Shown here piece by piece: positions 16,515-24,764 of a stretch of 64,000 bases of DNA (its first letter is position 1; every line of letters begins with the position of its first letter). This DNA is from Pedococcus bigeumensis. GTDB taxonomy: Bacteria > Actinomycetota > Actinomycetes > Actinomycetales > Dermatophilaceae. The notes under the pieces were generated by a model. That model did no database searches and was not told the DNA's origin. It saw only the letters and a list, made by a program, of their open reading frames with translations. The position numbers and the translations under genes are program-made. Location: the NCBI RefSeq assembly GCF_006438965.1, contig NZ_RCZM01000002.1:62001-126000 (forward strand). Direction: 5' to 3'.

Positions 16515-18026
16515 ATGACTGCCAGCACGGTCGAAAAGACCGCCCCTCAGGTTGCCATCAACGACATCGGCACCGAGGAAGAACTGCTCGCCGCAATCGA
16601 CGCGACGATCAAGGATTTCAATGACGGAGACATCGTCGAGGGTGTCATCGTCAAGGTCGACCGGGACGAGGTCCTGCTCGACATCGGCTACAAGACCGAG
16701 GGTGTCATCCCCTCCCGCGAGCTCTCGATCAAGCACGACGTCGACCCCTCTGAGGTCGTCAAGGTCGGCGACGAGGTCGAGGCCCTGGTCCTCCAGAAGG
16801 AGGACAAGGAAGGTCGGCTGATCCTGTCCAAGAAGCGTGCGCAGTACGAGCGCGCCTGGGGCACGATCGAGAAGATCAAGGAAGAGGACGGCGTCGTCAC
16901 CGGCACCGTCATCGAGGTCGTCAAGGGTGGACTCATCCTCGACATCGGCCTCCGCGGCTTCCTTCCCGCGTCCCTCGTCGAGATGCGTCGCGTCCGCGAC
17001 CTCCAGCCCTACGTGGGCAAGGAGATCGAGGCCAAGATCATCGAGCTCGACAAGAACCGCAACAACGTGGTCCTGTCGCGCCGTGCGTGGCTCGAGCAGA
17101 CGCAGTCCGAGGTGCGCACCACGTTCCTCAAGGAGCTCCAGAAGGGGCAGGTCCGCTCCGGCGTCGTGTCCTCCATCGTCAACTTCGGTGCCTTCGTGGA
17201 CCTCGGCGGCGTCGACGGTCTCGTCCACGTGTCCGAGCTGTCCTGGAAGCACATCGACCACCCGTCCGAGGTTGTCGAGGTCGGCCAGGAGGTCACCGTC
17301 GAGGTCCTCGACGTGGACATGGAGCGCGAACGCGTCTCCCTGTCGCTCAAGGCGACGCAGGAAGACCCGTGGCAGCACTTCGCCCGGACCCACGCGATCG
17401 GTCAGGTCGTGCCCGGCAAGGTCACCAAGCTGGTTCCGTTCGGTGCGTTCGTCCGTGTGGACGACGGCATCGAGGGTCTGGTCCACATCTCCGAGCTGGC
17501 CGAGCGCCACGTGGAGCTGCCGGAGCAGGTCGTCACGGTTGGTTCCGACATCTTCGTCAAGGTCATCGACATCGACCTCGAGCGTCGCCGGATCTCGTTG
17601 AGCCTCAAGCAGGCCAACGACGAGAGCGCGCCCGTTGCCGAGTTCGACCCGACGCTCTACGGCATGGCCGCGGAGTACGACGAGGCCGGCAACTACAAGT
17701 ACCCCGAGGGTTTCGACCCCGAGACCCAGGAATGGCTCGAGGGCTTCGACACCCAGCGGGAGAAGTGGGAGAAGCAGTACGCCGAGGCCCACACCCGCTG
17801 GGAGGCTCACAAGACCCAGGTCGAGGAGGCCACCAAGGCCGACGCCGAGGCAGCTGCCAACCCCAGCCCCTCGACGTCCTACTCCTCCGACTCGGGCTCG
17901 TCCTCCTCGTCGTCCGACAGCGACTCGGGCAGCTCCAGCAGCCGCCCGGCCGTTCCGGAGTCCGAGGGCACGCTGGCCTCTGACGAGGCCCTCGCCGCAC
18001 TGCGCGAGAAGCTCACCGGCAACTGA
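16515..18026 (+). CDS. rpsA: 30S ribosomal protein S1
   Basis: 503 residues with four S1 RNA-binding domains: about 35-105 (DIVEGVIVKVDRDEVLLDIG), 120-190 (VVTGTVIEVVKGGLILDIG), 205-275 (VRSGVVSSIVNFGAFVDLG) and 290-360 (VVPGKVTKLVPFGAFVRVD). The tail contains a serine-rich low-complexity run (about 455-480) before an acidic and helical end. Four domains are usual for actinobacterial S1, against six in Escherichia coli. S1 binds mRNA leaders on the small subunit. It is a single-gene unit with its own promoter, leader and two downstream hairpins. Confidence 0.97.
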   Translation: MTASTVEKTAPQVAINDIGTEEELLAAIDATIKDFNDGDIVEGVIVKVDRDEVLLDIGYKTEGVIPSRELSIKHDVDPSEVVKVGDEVEALVLQKEDKEGRLILSKKRAQYERAWGTIEKIKEEDGVVTGTVIEVVKGGLILDIGLRGFLPASLVEMRRVRDLQPYVGKEIEAKIIELDKNRNNVVLSRRAWLEQTQSEVRTTFLKELQKGQVRSGVVSSIVNFGAFVDLGGVDGLVHVSELSWKHIDHPSEVVEVGQEVTVEVLDVDMERERVSLSLKATQEDPWQHFARTHAIGQVVPGKVTKLVPFGAFVRVDDGIEGLVHISELAERHVELPEQVVTVGSDIFVKVIDIDLERRRISLSLKQANDESAPVAEFDPTLYGMAAEYDEAGNYKYPEGFDPETQEWLEGFDTQREKWEKQYAEAHTRWEAHKTQVEEATKADAEAAANPSPSTSYSSDSGSSSSSSDSDSGSSSSRPAVPESEGTLASDEALAALREKLTGN

Positions 18027-18037
18027 GTCCGCTGACG

Positions 18038-18059
18038 CGGCATACCTCGGTATGCCGCC
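18038..18059. repeat. Palindromic hairpin after rpsA
   Basis: GCGGCATACC and GGTATGCCGC, 10 perfect pairs around 2 nt. It is the first of two hairpins after the stop and carries the GGCATACC word that recurs across this window. Confidence 0.6.
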
Positions 18060-18069
18060 CGGCTGGCTG

Positions 18070-18108
18070 CGAGAGGCCCGGTTCCCCTCTGGGGAGCCGG
18101 GCCTCTCG
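18070..18108 (+). terminator. rpsA terminator
   Basis: CGAGAGGCCCGG and CCGGGCCTCTCG form a perfect 12-bp stem with a 15-nt loop that can pair further. There is no T run, as is common in high-G+C actinobacteria. Confidence 0.75.
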
Positions 18109-18144
18109 GCATGTCCGGGTCGCTACTGGTGGCCACCCACCCGC

Positions 18145-18464
18145 ACTTGTTGCGCGCAGGTCGTCACGGAGCCGCCAGATCCGGCGTGGGTGACGAGCAG
18201 GCGGCAACAAGTCGGGGGGCGTCGGGACTTGTTGCGCGCAGGTCGTCATGGGGCCCTGAGATCCGGCGTCGGTGACGATCTGGCGGCACCAAGTCGGCGG
18301 GCGTCGGGACTTGTTGCGCGCAGGTCGTCACGGAGTCGCCAGATCCGGCGTGGGTGACGAGCAGGCGGCTCCAAGTCGGCGGGCGTCCGGACTTGTTGCG
18401 CGCAGGTCGTCACGGAGCCGCCAGAACCGGCCGCGGTGACGAGCAGACGGCACCAAGTCGGCGG
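18145..18464. repeat. Four tandem copies of an 82-bp structured repeat
   Basis: Copies begin at 18145, 18227, 18309 and 18391, each with the same opening (ACTTGTTGCGCGCAGGTCGT) and a period of exactly 82 bp; the last copy loses identity after about 74 bp. Each unit can fold: ACTTG near its start pairs with CAAGT near position 64, TCGTCA with TGACGA around positions 18 and 47, and most units have an inner CGCC and GGCG hairpin. In copy 1 the outer stem is a perfect 9 bp. Bases outside the stems vary more. No unit contains a convincing gene. The array fills the gap between convergent rpsA and the peptide transporter operon. Confidence 0.9.
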
Positions 18465-18479
18465 TGTATCGCGGCAAGG

Positions 18480-18515
18480 GAAGCCCGGTCCCCAAGGGGT
18501 GGGGGACCGGGCTTC
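18480..18515. terminator. Hairpin at the end of the peptide ABC operon
   Basis: GAAGCCCGGTCCCC and GGGGACCGGGCTTC form a perfect 14-bp stem with an 8-nt loop. It lies 25 nt beyond the stop of the last gene of the minus-strand operon and can act in both directions. Confidence 0.75.
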
Positions 18516-18539
18516 GTGCACCGCCGGGGAGGACTCCGG

Positions 18540-19499
18540 TCAGTGCAGACGGACGCGGGGGTCCAATACCGCGTACGCCAGGTCGACCAGGATGTTGGCC
18601 ACGACGACCGCGGCCGAGGCGAACAGCACGATCCCGATGATGACCGGCAGGTCCTGCTGGTTGATGGCGTCGATCGCGGTCTTGCCGAGCCCGGGCAGGC
18701 TGAACACGGTCTCGGTCACGACGACCCCGCCGAGCAGGCCTCCGACGTCGATGCCGAACTGGGTGACGATCGGGGTCAGTGCGGCCCGCAGGCCGTGCCG
18801 CACCACGACGCGGCGTTCGCGGATGCCCTTGGAGCGGGCGGTCCGGATGTAGTCCTCGCCCAGCACGTCGAGCATCGAGGCGCGGGTGAGCCGGGTGTAC
18901 GTGGCGGCCGAGACCAGGGCCAGGGTGAACCACGGGAGGATCAGGTGGTTGGCCCACCCGGTCAGGCCTCCGCTGAAGGGTGCGTACCCGCCCGCGGGGA
19001 AGGCCGTGTGCCCCGCCAGGGTCAGGCGGAAGTACAGGACGTAGAGCAGCAGGATGCCGAGCAGGAACGTCGGGGTCGAGTAGAAGAACAGGCTGAACGC
19101 GGTCAGCGACCGGTCGGTGAACGAGCGCGGGTGGGTGGCCGAGATGACTCCGTTGAAGACACCCAGGCCCAGCCAGATCAGGGCCGCCCCCAGCACCAGC
19201 GAGATGGTGATCGGCAGGGCCGCGCCGAGGATCGTCGTGACCGGGACCTGGTGGTAGTAGTCGAAGCCGAGGTTGCCGCGCAGGGCGTTGCCGACGAAGT
19301 CGAGGTACTGCTTCCACAGTGGCTGGTCGAGCCCGAGCCGGTGCGAGATCGCGGCCACCGTCTCGGGCGTGGCCTGGCGCCCTGCGAGCGCGCGCGCCAC
19401 GTTGTTGGGGGCAACGAAGAACAGGCCGAAGACGGCGACGGTGATCAGCCACAGGACGAGGATGCCCAGGGCCAGGCGTCGGATCAGGAAGCGCACCAT
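18540..19499 (-). CDS. Peptide/oligopeptide ABC transporter permease, DppB/OppB type
   Basis: 319 residues. The first helix begins at residue 6 (FLIRRLALGILVLWLITVAVF is the typical N-terminus), with about six helices in all. The BPD transport segment is around 90-305 with the EAA-type loop YIRTARSKGIRERRVV, which docks on the ATPases, and ends with the usual LDPRVRL. GAGGA stands 7 nt before the ATG. It is the last gene of the operon, 10 nt after the second permease. The substrate is probably short peptides; nickel or other ligands of this family cannot be excluded. Confidence 0.92.
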   Translation of the reverse strand: MVRFLIRRLALGILVLWLITVAVFGLFFVAPNNVARALAGRQATPETVAAISHRLGLDQPLWKQYLDFVGNALRGNLGFDYYHQVPVTTILGAALPITISLVLGAALIWLGLGVFNGVISATHPRSFTDRSLTAFSLFFYSTPTFLLGILLLYVLYFRLTLAGHTAFPAGGYAPFSGGLTGWANHLILPWFTLALVSAATYTRLTRASMLDVLGEDYIRTARSKGIRERRVVVRHGLRAALTPIVTQFGIDVGGLLGGVVVTETVFSLPGLGKTAIDAINQQDLPVIIGIVLFASAAVVVANILVDLAYAVLDPRVRLH

Positions 19500-19509
19500 G
19501 ACCGTGTCC

Positions 19510-20517
19510 TCACTTCGCCATGAGGCGCTCGGCGCGCGGGTCGAAGGCGTCTCGTATGCCGTCCCCGAGCAGGTTGAACGCGAGGGTCGTCACCAGCAGC
19601 GCCCCACCGGGGAAGACGACGAACCACCACGAGGTCGTGTAGTAGTTCTGGGCCTCGCTGATCATGCCGCCCCAGTCGGCGGTGGGCGGGGCCAGCCCGA
19701 GGCCGAGGAAGGACAGGGTGGCCTCGACGACGATGACGACCGGGATCAGCAGCGACGCGTAGACGATCACGGGGGCGAGCACGTTCGGCAGGATGTCGAC
19801 GAACATGATCCGGGAGTTGGACGAGCCGAGCGACCGGGCTGCCTCGACGAACTCACGTTCGCGCATCGACAGCACCTGACCCCGCACGATGCGGGCGACC
19901 GAGGCCCAGCTGAAGAACCCGATGACCAGGACGGTGACGATCAGGCTGGGCCCGGTGATCGACACCAGCGCGATGGCGACGAGCAGGAACGGCACCGACA
20001 GGACCACGTCGATCAGTCGGGCCAGGATCGTGTCGACGAGGCCTCCGAGGAAGCCCGCCGCGAGCCCGATCACCACACCGATGACCACGGTGAGCGCCGT
20101 CGACGCGACCCCCACCAGCAGGGAGATGCGCGAGCCGTAGGCGATCCGGACGAGGATGTCCCGGCCGAGGTCGTCGGTGCCGAGCCAGAACTCACTCGAG
20201 GGGCCGCGCGGCAGACCGTCCGGGGTCAGCCCGGTGGTGCGGTACTGCTCGTTGACCGGGTGGCCGGTGATGACCGCTGCGAGCGGAGCGAGGAACGCCA
20301 TGAGCACGATGAGCACGATCACGGCCAACGAGATCATCGCCACCCGGTCTCGCCGCAGCCGCTGCCAGGCCAGCTGGAACGGCGTGCGGCCCTCGATGCC
20401 ACTCGTGCCCGACGGGCTGCGGCCGGCGATGTCGCCGGGCGCGGTCAGGGTGGGGGAGGTGGGCTCGCCGGGATCGGGCGGGCCGATCGTTGCCATCACG
20501 TTCGCGGTGTCACTCAT
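19510..20517 (-). CDS. Peptide/oligopeptide ABC transporter permease, DppC/OppC type
   Basis: 335 residues. A cytoplasmic N-terminus of about 60 residues precedes WQRLRRDRVAMISLAVIVLI, followed by about six helices and the loop FVEAARSLGSSNSRIMFVDILP that contacts the ATPases. The C-terminal LLGDGIRDAFDPR ending is characteristic of DppC/OppC. The start overlaps the stop of the ATPase gene by 4 nt. It pairs with the permease at 18540. Confidence 0.92.
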   Translation of the reverse strand: MSDTANVMATIGPPDPGEPTSPTLTAPGDIAGRSPSGTSGIEGRTPFQLAWQRLRRDRVAMISLAVIVLIVLMAFLAPLAAVITGHPVNEQYRTTGLTPDGLPRGPSSEFWLGTDDLGRDILVRIAYGSRISLLVGVASTALTVVIGVVIGLAAGFLGGLVDTILARLIDVVLSVPFLLVAIALVSITGPSLIVTVLVIGFFSWASVARIVRGQVLSMREREFVEAARSLGSSNSRIMFVDILPNVLAPVIVYASLLIPVVIVVEATLSFLGLGLAPPTADWGGMISEAQNYYTTSWWFVVFPGGALLVTTLAFNLLGDGIRDAFDPRAERLMAK

Positions 20518-21593
20518 GCCGACTCAGCCTCCTGGTCAGGGTGCGACGCGGTGTTGATCTCGGTGTCGTCGACCCGTGGGGTGGCGAGCGACAGGTCCTC
20601 CCCGACCTCCAGGGGATGCAGGCACGCGGTCTCGTGCACTGAGCCGTCGCCGAGGACGGGCACCAGTGGCGGGTCGATGAGGGCGCAGTCCTCGCGTGCC
20701 TTGGGGCAGCGGGTGTGGAACCGGCAGCCCGACGGTGGGTTGGTCGGGGTCGGGAGGTCGCCGACGAGGACGATGCGTTCGCGGCTGTCCGCCACATCGG
20801 GGTCTGCGTGCGGCAGCGCCGACAGCAGGGAGCGGGTGTACGGGTGCCGGGTCCGGTTGAACAGCTGCTCGGCCGGGGCGAGCTCGGCGATCTTGCCCAG
20901 GTGCATGACGGCGATCCGGTCGCTGACGTGGCGGATGACGGACAGGTCGTGCGAGATGAAGACGTAGGTCAGGCCGAAGTCGTCCTGCAGGTCGATCAGC
21001 AGGTTGATGATCTGCGCCTGGATCGACACGTCGAGGGCCGACACCGGCTCGTCGCAGATCACCAGCTTCGGTCGCAGCGCCAGTGCCCGGGCCACGCCGA
21101 TCCGCTGGCGTTGCCCACCGGAGAACTCGGCAGGGAAACGGTTGTAGTGCTCCGGGTTGAGGCCGACGCGCTCCATCAGCTCCTGCACACTGCGCCGGCG
21201 CTCGTCGGCGGACCCGATCCCGTGGATGACGAAGGGGTCACCGATGATCGACCCGACTCGGCGCCGCGGGTTCAGCGAGCCGTACGGGTCCTGGAAGATC
21301 ATCTGGATGTCCTGGCGCAACGGGCGCATCTCCCGGCCGGAGAGCGTGGTGATGTCGTGGTCCTCGAACATCACCGACCCCGACGTCAGGTCGTAGAGCC
21401 GGGCGAGACACCGGGCCAGCGTCGACTTCCCGCAGCCGGTCTCGCCGACCAGTCCCAGCGTCTCACCGCGACGGACCTCGAGGGTCACGCCCGCCACCGC
21501 CTGCACGACGTCGTGCGTCCGCCGCAGCCCGGACGAACGCACCGGGAAGGACTTCACCACGTCCTGGGCGCGCAGGAGCACCTCTGACCTCAT
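20514..21593 (-). CDS. Peptide ABC transporter ATP-binding protein, OppF/DppF type
   Basis: 359 residues. Walker A GETGCGKST near residue 50, Q-loop FQDPYGSLNPRRRV (the PxxSLNPR form is usual for OppF), signature FSGGQRQRIGVA, Walker B LVICDEPVSALD and the switch His in ISHDLSVIRH. The C-terminal oligopeptide extension has GCRFHTRCPKAREDC and a further late Cys, probably an iron-sulfur site as in related proteins. Start and stop both overlap neighbours by 4 nt. Confidence 0.93.
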   Translation of the reverse strand: MRSEVLLRAQDVVKSFPVRSSGLRRTHDVVQAVAGVTLEVRRGETLGLVGETGCGKSTLARCLARLYDLTSGSVMFEDHDITTLSGREMRPLRQDIQMIFQDPYGSLNPRRRVGSIIGDPFVIHGIGSADERRRSVQELMERVGLNPEHYNRFPAEFSGGQRQRIGVARALALRPKLVICDEPVSALDVSIQAQIINLLIDLQDDFGLTYVFISHDLSVIRHVSDRIAVMHLGKIAELAPAEQLFNRTRHPYTRSLLSALPHADPDVADSRERIVLVGDLPTPTNPPSGCRFHTRCPKAREDCALIDPPLVPVLGDGSVHETACLHPLEVGEDLSLATPRVDDTEINTASHPDQEAESA

Positions 21594-22699
21594 GGTCGCA
21601 CCCCCGCCGAAGCGGCCGGGCCGACACGGGTCGCGCCGTCGACGCTCGTGCCCGAAGCGGTCGTGCCCGAAGCGATCGTGCCCGAAGTGGTCGCGCCCTC
21701 ACCGGTCAACGCGGCCAGGTTGGCGCGGCGGCCCTGTGCGTCGTCGGGCAGCCAGCACGCGGACTGGTGCAGCGGGTCGTCGTGGACGATGTCGAGCGGT
21801 GGCTTTGCACCCCAACAGCGTTCAAACGCGTAATGGCAGCGCGGGGCGAACGGGCAGCCCGGCGGCAGCCCGATCAGCGAGGGTGGGGCGCCGGGGATCG
21901 GCGTGAGTCGGCTCCCTCCTCCACCGTGGGCGGGCAGCGAGGCCAGCAGGCCCTCGGTGTACGGGTGGTGGTTGCGGTAGAACAACGTGCGGCGAGGCGC
22001 GCGCTCCATGACCGACCCGGCATACATCACCACCACCTCGTCGGCCATCTCGGCGACCACGCCGAGGTCGTGGGTGATCAGGATGATCGCCGTGCCGAAC
22101 CGTTCCTGGAGACTGCGCATCACGTCGAGCACCTGCGCCTGGACCGTCACGTCCAGGGCGGTGGTCGGCTCGTCGGCGATGAGCAGGTCGGGGTCGAGCG
22201 CCATCGCCATGGCGATCATCACGCGCTGACGCATCCCACCCGAGAACTGGTGTGGATAGTCGTGAATTCGACTGGTGGCGCGAGGAATGCCGACGAGGGT
22301 CAGCAGCTCGGCGGCTCGTTGCTGGGCCGCCGCCTTGGACACGTCGCGGTGCGCGCGGATCATCTCGACGATCTGCCACCCCACGGAGTAGTAGGGGTGC
22401 AGGCTCGAGAGCGGGTCCTGGAAGATCATCCCGATCCGGTCGCCACGAACCCCTCGTAGCACTTCCTGGTCGGCGCCGATCAGGTCGATGCCGTCGAACC
22501 GTGCCGTCCCGGTGACCTTGGCTCCGCGCGTCAGTCCCGCGATGGTCTGCGTCGCCACGCTCTTGCCCGAGCCGGACTCTCCGACGATGGCGAGCGTGCT
22601 GCCACGCTCGACGTCGAAGGAGAGTCCGCGCACGGCCTGGACGACACCATCGGCGGTGGTGAAGGCGACCTTCAGGTCACGAACCTCCAACAGTGCCAT
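21590..22699 (-). CDS. Peptide ABC transporter ATP-binding protein, OppD/DppD type
   Basis: 369 residues. Walker A GESGSGKSV near residue 40, Q-loop FQDPLSSLHPYYSVG, signature FSGGMRQRVMIA, Walker B LLIADEPTTALD and ITHDLGVVAE. The C-terminal GCPFAPRCHYAFERC cluster marks the oligopeptide subfamily. The last 30 or so residues are an unusual Ser-Gly-Thr-Ala tail built from a short DNA repeat (see 21647-21706) and are not part of the fold. GAGGA precedes the ATG. The two ATPases should form the heterodimer that drives the permease pair. Confidence 0.93.
   Translation of the reverse strand: MALLEVRDLKVAFTTADGVVQAVRGLSFDVERGSTLAIVGESGSGKSVATQTIAGLTRGAKVTGTARFDGIDLIGADQEVLRGVRGDRIGMIFQDPLSSLHPYYSVGWQIVEMIRAHRDVSKAAAQQRAAELLTLVGIPRATSRIHDYPHQFSGGMRQRVMIAMAMALDPDLLIADEPTTALDVTVQAQVLDVMRSLQERFGTAIILITHDLGVVAEMADEVVVMYAGSVMERAPRRTLFYRNHHPYTEGLLASLPAHGGGGSRLTPIPGAPPSLIGLPPGCPFAPRCHYAFERCWGAKPPLDIVHDDPLHQSACWLPDDAQGRRANLAALTGEGATTSGTIASGTTASGTSVDGATRVGPAASAGVRP
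21647..21706. repeat. Four imperfect 15-bp repeats in the 3' end of the OppD-type gene
   Basis: Units start at 21647, 21662, 21677 and 21692. The first three are nearly identical (CGTGCCCGAAGCGGT type) and the fourth is divergent. On the minus strand they encode a five-residue pattern of the TTSGT/IASGT kind, so changes in copy number would keep the frame. Confidence 0.8.
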
Positions 22700-22708
22700 G
22701 GTGATTCC

Positions 22709-24508
22709 TCAGCCACCCTGCTTGCCCGTGGTGAGCCAGACGTTCGCAGGGTCGAAGTTCTGGAAGGCGGGGATGTAGATGGCGTTCTGGACCTGGGTGG
22801 CCCGGTAGTTGGGGTTCAGCTCGTTGGTGATCGGGTAGAACGCTGCGTCTTCCATGACCTGGTGGTCGGCCTTGGCCCAGAGTGCCTTGGCCTCCTCCTG
22901 GGTCTTGGCGCTGGACGCCTGCTCGATCAACGAGTTGGTCGCCGCGCTGTTGTAGAAGCCGAAGTTGCTCCCGATCGGCGGGTAGGCCGCCTGGCCGAAG
23001 TACAGCGGCTTGAAGAACGACAGGGCCGCGTCGCCGTACCAGTCAGCACCCCACCCGGCCACCGAGACGTCCCACACGCCGCGTTGGGCAACCGTCGGCA
23101 CCTGGAGGTACTTCGTGTAGAAGTCCGCGTTCGGCGAGGGGACGCCGACGACCTTCACACCGATCTTGGACAGGTCCTGCTGCACCGTCTGGAACGCCTT
23201 GCTCTGCCCTTCGGACGCGTTGCGGTAGAGCATCTTGATGGTCAGCCCGTTGGGGTAGCCCGCGGCGGCCAGCATGGACTTGGCCTTGGCGGCGTCGTAG
23301 GGGTACAGGTCGAAGTTCGACTCACCACCGACGATGTTGGACGGGAGCACGTGGGTCAGCGGTGGCGCGATCTTGGGACCGCCCAGCACCTGGATGATGT
23401 TGCCGCGGTTGAGCCCGAAGGACAGTGCCTGCCGGACCTCCTTCTTCTGCAGCGCCTTGTTGTTGTTCGGCGACACCGTGTTGAAGACGAGGTAGGGGTT
23501 GCTCGAGGAGCCTTCGCCGAGGTTGAGGTTGGGGTCCTTCTTGGCGATGAGGGCCGGCAGCTGCGACGGCGGGACGAAGGCGTCGAACTCGAGGTCCGCG
23601 CTCGGTGTCCCGGTCTGCAGCTGCTGCTGGATCGAGTCCTGGCTGACCGTCTCGTTGATCACGACCTTGTCGACGTACGCCTTGCGGATCGGGTCGGTCG
23701 CTGCATCCCACGCAGGGTTGCGGCTGAACGTCATGTTCTTCGTGGCCGTGTAGGAGTCGATCTTGTACGGGCCGTCCGAGACGGTGTGCTGGGCCAGCTC
23801 GGGGCTGGCGGGCAGGTAGGCGTCGTACTCCTTGGGGGCGGGTGAGAACGAGGGCAGGGTGAGCATGTCGACGAAGTAGCTGGCCGGGTGGACGAGGGTG
23901 AAGACCACGGTCTGGTCGTCCTTGGCGGTGACGCCGGCCACCGGGGTCTTGTCCATGTATGCCGCGATGGCCGCGGGCGTCTTGGCGACCTTGGCGAACC
24001 CGTCGCAGAACGACTGGAAGCCGACGATGAGGTCGGCGTAGTCGGGCAGCCCGCCGAACGGCTGCACCGGGTTGCAGGTGCGCTTCACGCCGCGCACCAT
24101 GTCCTGCGCCGTCACCTGACGGGCTGGGGTGGTGCCCCACTTGGCACCCTGACGGATGCTGAACGTGTAGGTCTTGCCGTCGGCACTGATCCCGTTGCCC
24201 TCGGTCGGGAGGGCCGTCGCGAGGTCGGGGGCCGCCTTGGTGGTCTGGCCGTCGACGGCCGGGTAGGTGAACAGCTGCCGGCTCCACAGCCGGAGCGCCA
24301 TGTAGCCGGCCGAGTAGTAGCTGATGTTGGGATCCATGTAGTCGACGTCGCCGGCGCCGAGAATGTTGAGCGTCCCGCCCTTGGCGACGGTGCTGCTGGT
24401 ACCTGACGTGCCTGTCGTGGTGCCCGTGTTGGTGGCGCAGGCAGCCAGACCGAGGCTCGCAGTGCAGACGGTGGCCACCGCTGCGAGCCGACGTGTCCTG
24501 GGGATCAT
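22709..24508 (-). CDS. Peptide-binding lipoprotein, solute-binding protein family 5
   Basis: 599 residues from the ATG at 24508, which has GAGGAG 7 nt upstream. Lipoprotein signal peptide with the lipobox LAAC (Cys24), then a Thr/Ser/Gly linker. The family 5 fold follows: GTLNILGAGDVDYMDPN near 45, DLATALPTEGNGISADG, YTFSIRQGAKWG and VTAQDMVRGVKRTCNP. It binds extracellular peptides or similar ligands and hands them to the permeases. It is the first gene of the operon, 9 nt before the OppD-type gene. Compared with Escherichia coli OppA it is slightly long, mostly because of the linker. Confidence 0.93.
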   Translation of the reverse strand: MIPRTRRLAAVATVCTASLGLAACATNTGTTTGTSGTSSTVAKGGTLNILGAGDVDYMDPNISYYSAGYMALRLWSRQLFTYPAVDGQTTKAAPDLATALPTEGNGISADGKTYTFSIRQGAKWGTTPARQVTAQDMVRGVKRTCNPVQPFGGLPDYADLIVGFQSFCDGFAKVAKTPAAIAAYMDKTPVAGVTAKDDQTVVFTLVHPASYFVDMLTLPSFSPAPKEYDAYLPASPELAQHTVSDGPYKIDSYTATKNMTFSRNPAWDAATDPIRKAYVDKVVINETVSQDSIQQQLQTGTPSADLEFDAFVPPSQLPALIAKKDPNLNLGEGSSSNPYLVFNTVSPNNNKALQKKEVRQALSFGLNRGNIIQVLGGPKIAPPLTHVLPSNIVGGESNFDLYPYDAAKAKSMLAAAGYPNGLTIKMLYRNASEGQSKAFQTVQQDLSKIGVKVVGVPSPNADFYTKYLQVPTVAQRGVWDVSVAGWGADWYGDAALSFFKPLYFGQAAYPPIGSNFGFYNSAATNSLIEQASSAKTQEEAKALWAKADHQVMEDAAFYPITNELNPNYRATQVQNAIYIPAFQNFDPANVWLTTGKQGG

Positions 24509-24764
24509 CGTGTTTCTCCTCGGATGGGTGGACGGAGCTGAGTTGAAGAGGCCATGCCTGCCCAGTCGTGCCGGACGGCGCAGCGGACAGGTCGACTGCA
24601 ACGTAGGCACCACGGCGACCCGCTGGCAGGGGTCCGGGCGAAGCGTCACGGGACCGCAAGAGCCTTGTTATGTCCGATGGTGGTTCATGACGATTACGTG
24701 ACGGAACGCCATGTCCGAGAGCAACTTCCGGACGGGCTTCACGAGCCGGTGTGATACTGGCGAA
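24509..24764. other. Divergent control region between the peptide operon and the two-component system
   Basis: 256 nt. It must hold the promoter of the transporter operon and that of the response regulator (GATACT at 24753-24758, 6 nt before the GTG). A direct repeat ATGTCCGA occurs at 24670 and 24711. This stretch is less G+C-rich than its neighbours. I find no other gene in it. Confidence 0.45.
24753..24758 (+). promoter_or_regulatory. Leaderless -10 box of the response regulator gene
   Basis: GATACT, 6 nt, then the GTG at 24765. The first base departs from TANNNT. Confidence 0.4.

Noticed and set aside
18145-18464. Tandem repeats considered as a CRISPR array
   Set aside because: The unit is 82 bp with no unique spacers between short repeats, and no cas genes are near.
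22862-23845. Open frame antisense to the peptide-binding protein
   Set aside because: The minus-strand lipoprotein with signal peptide and family 5 fold explains the region.
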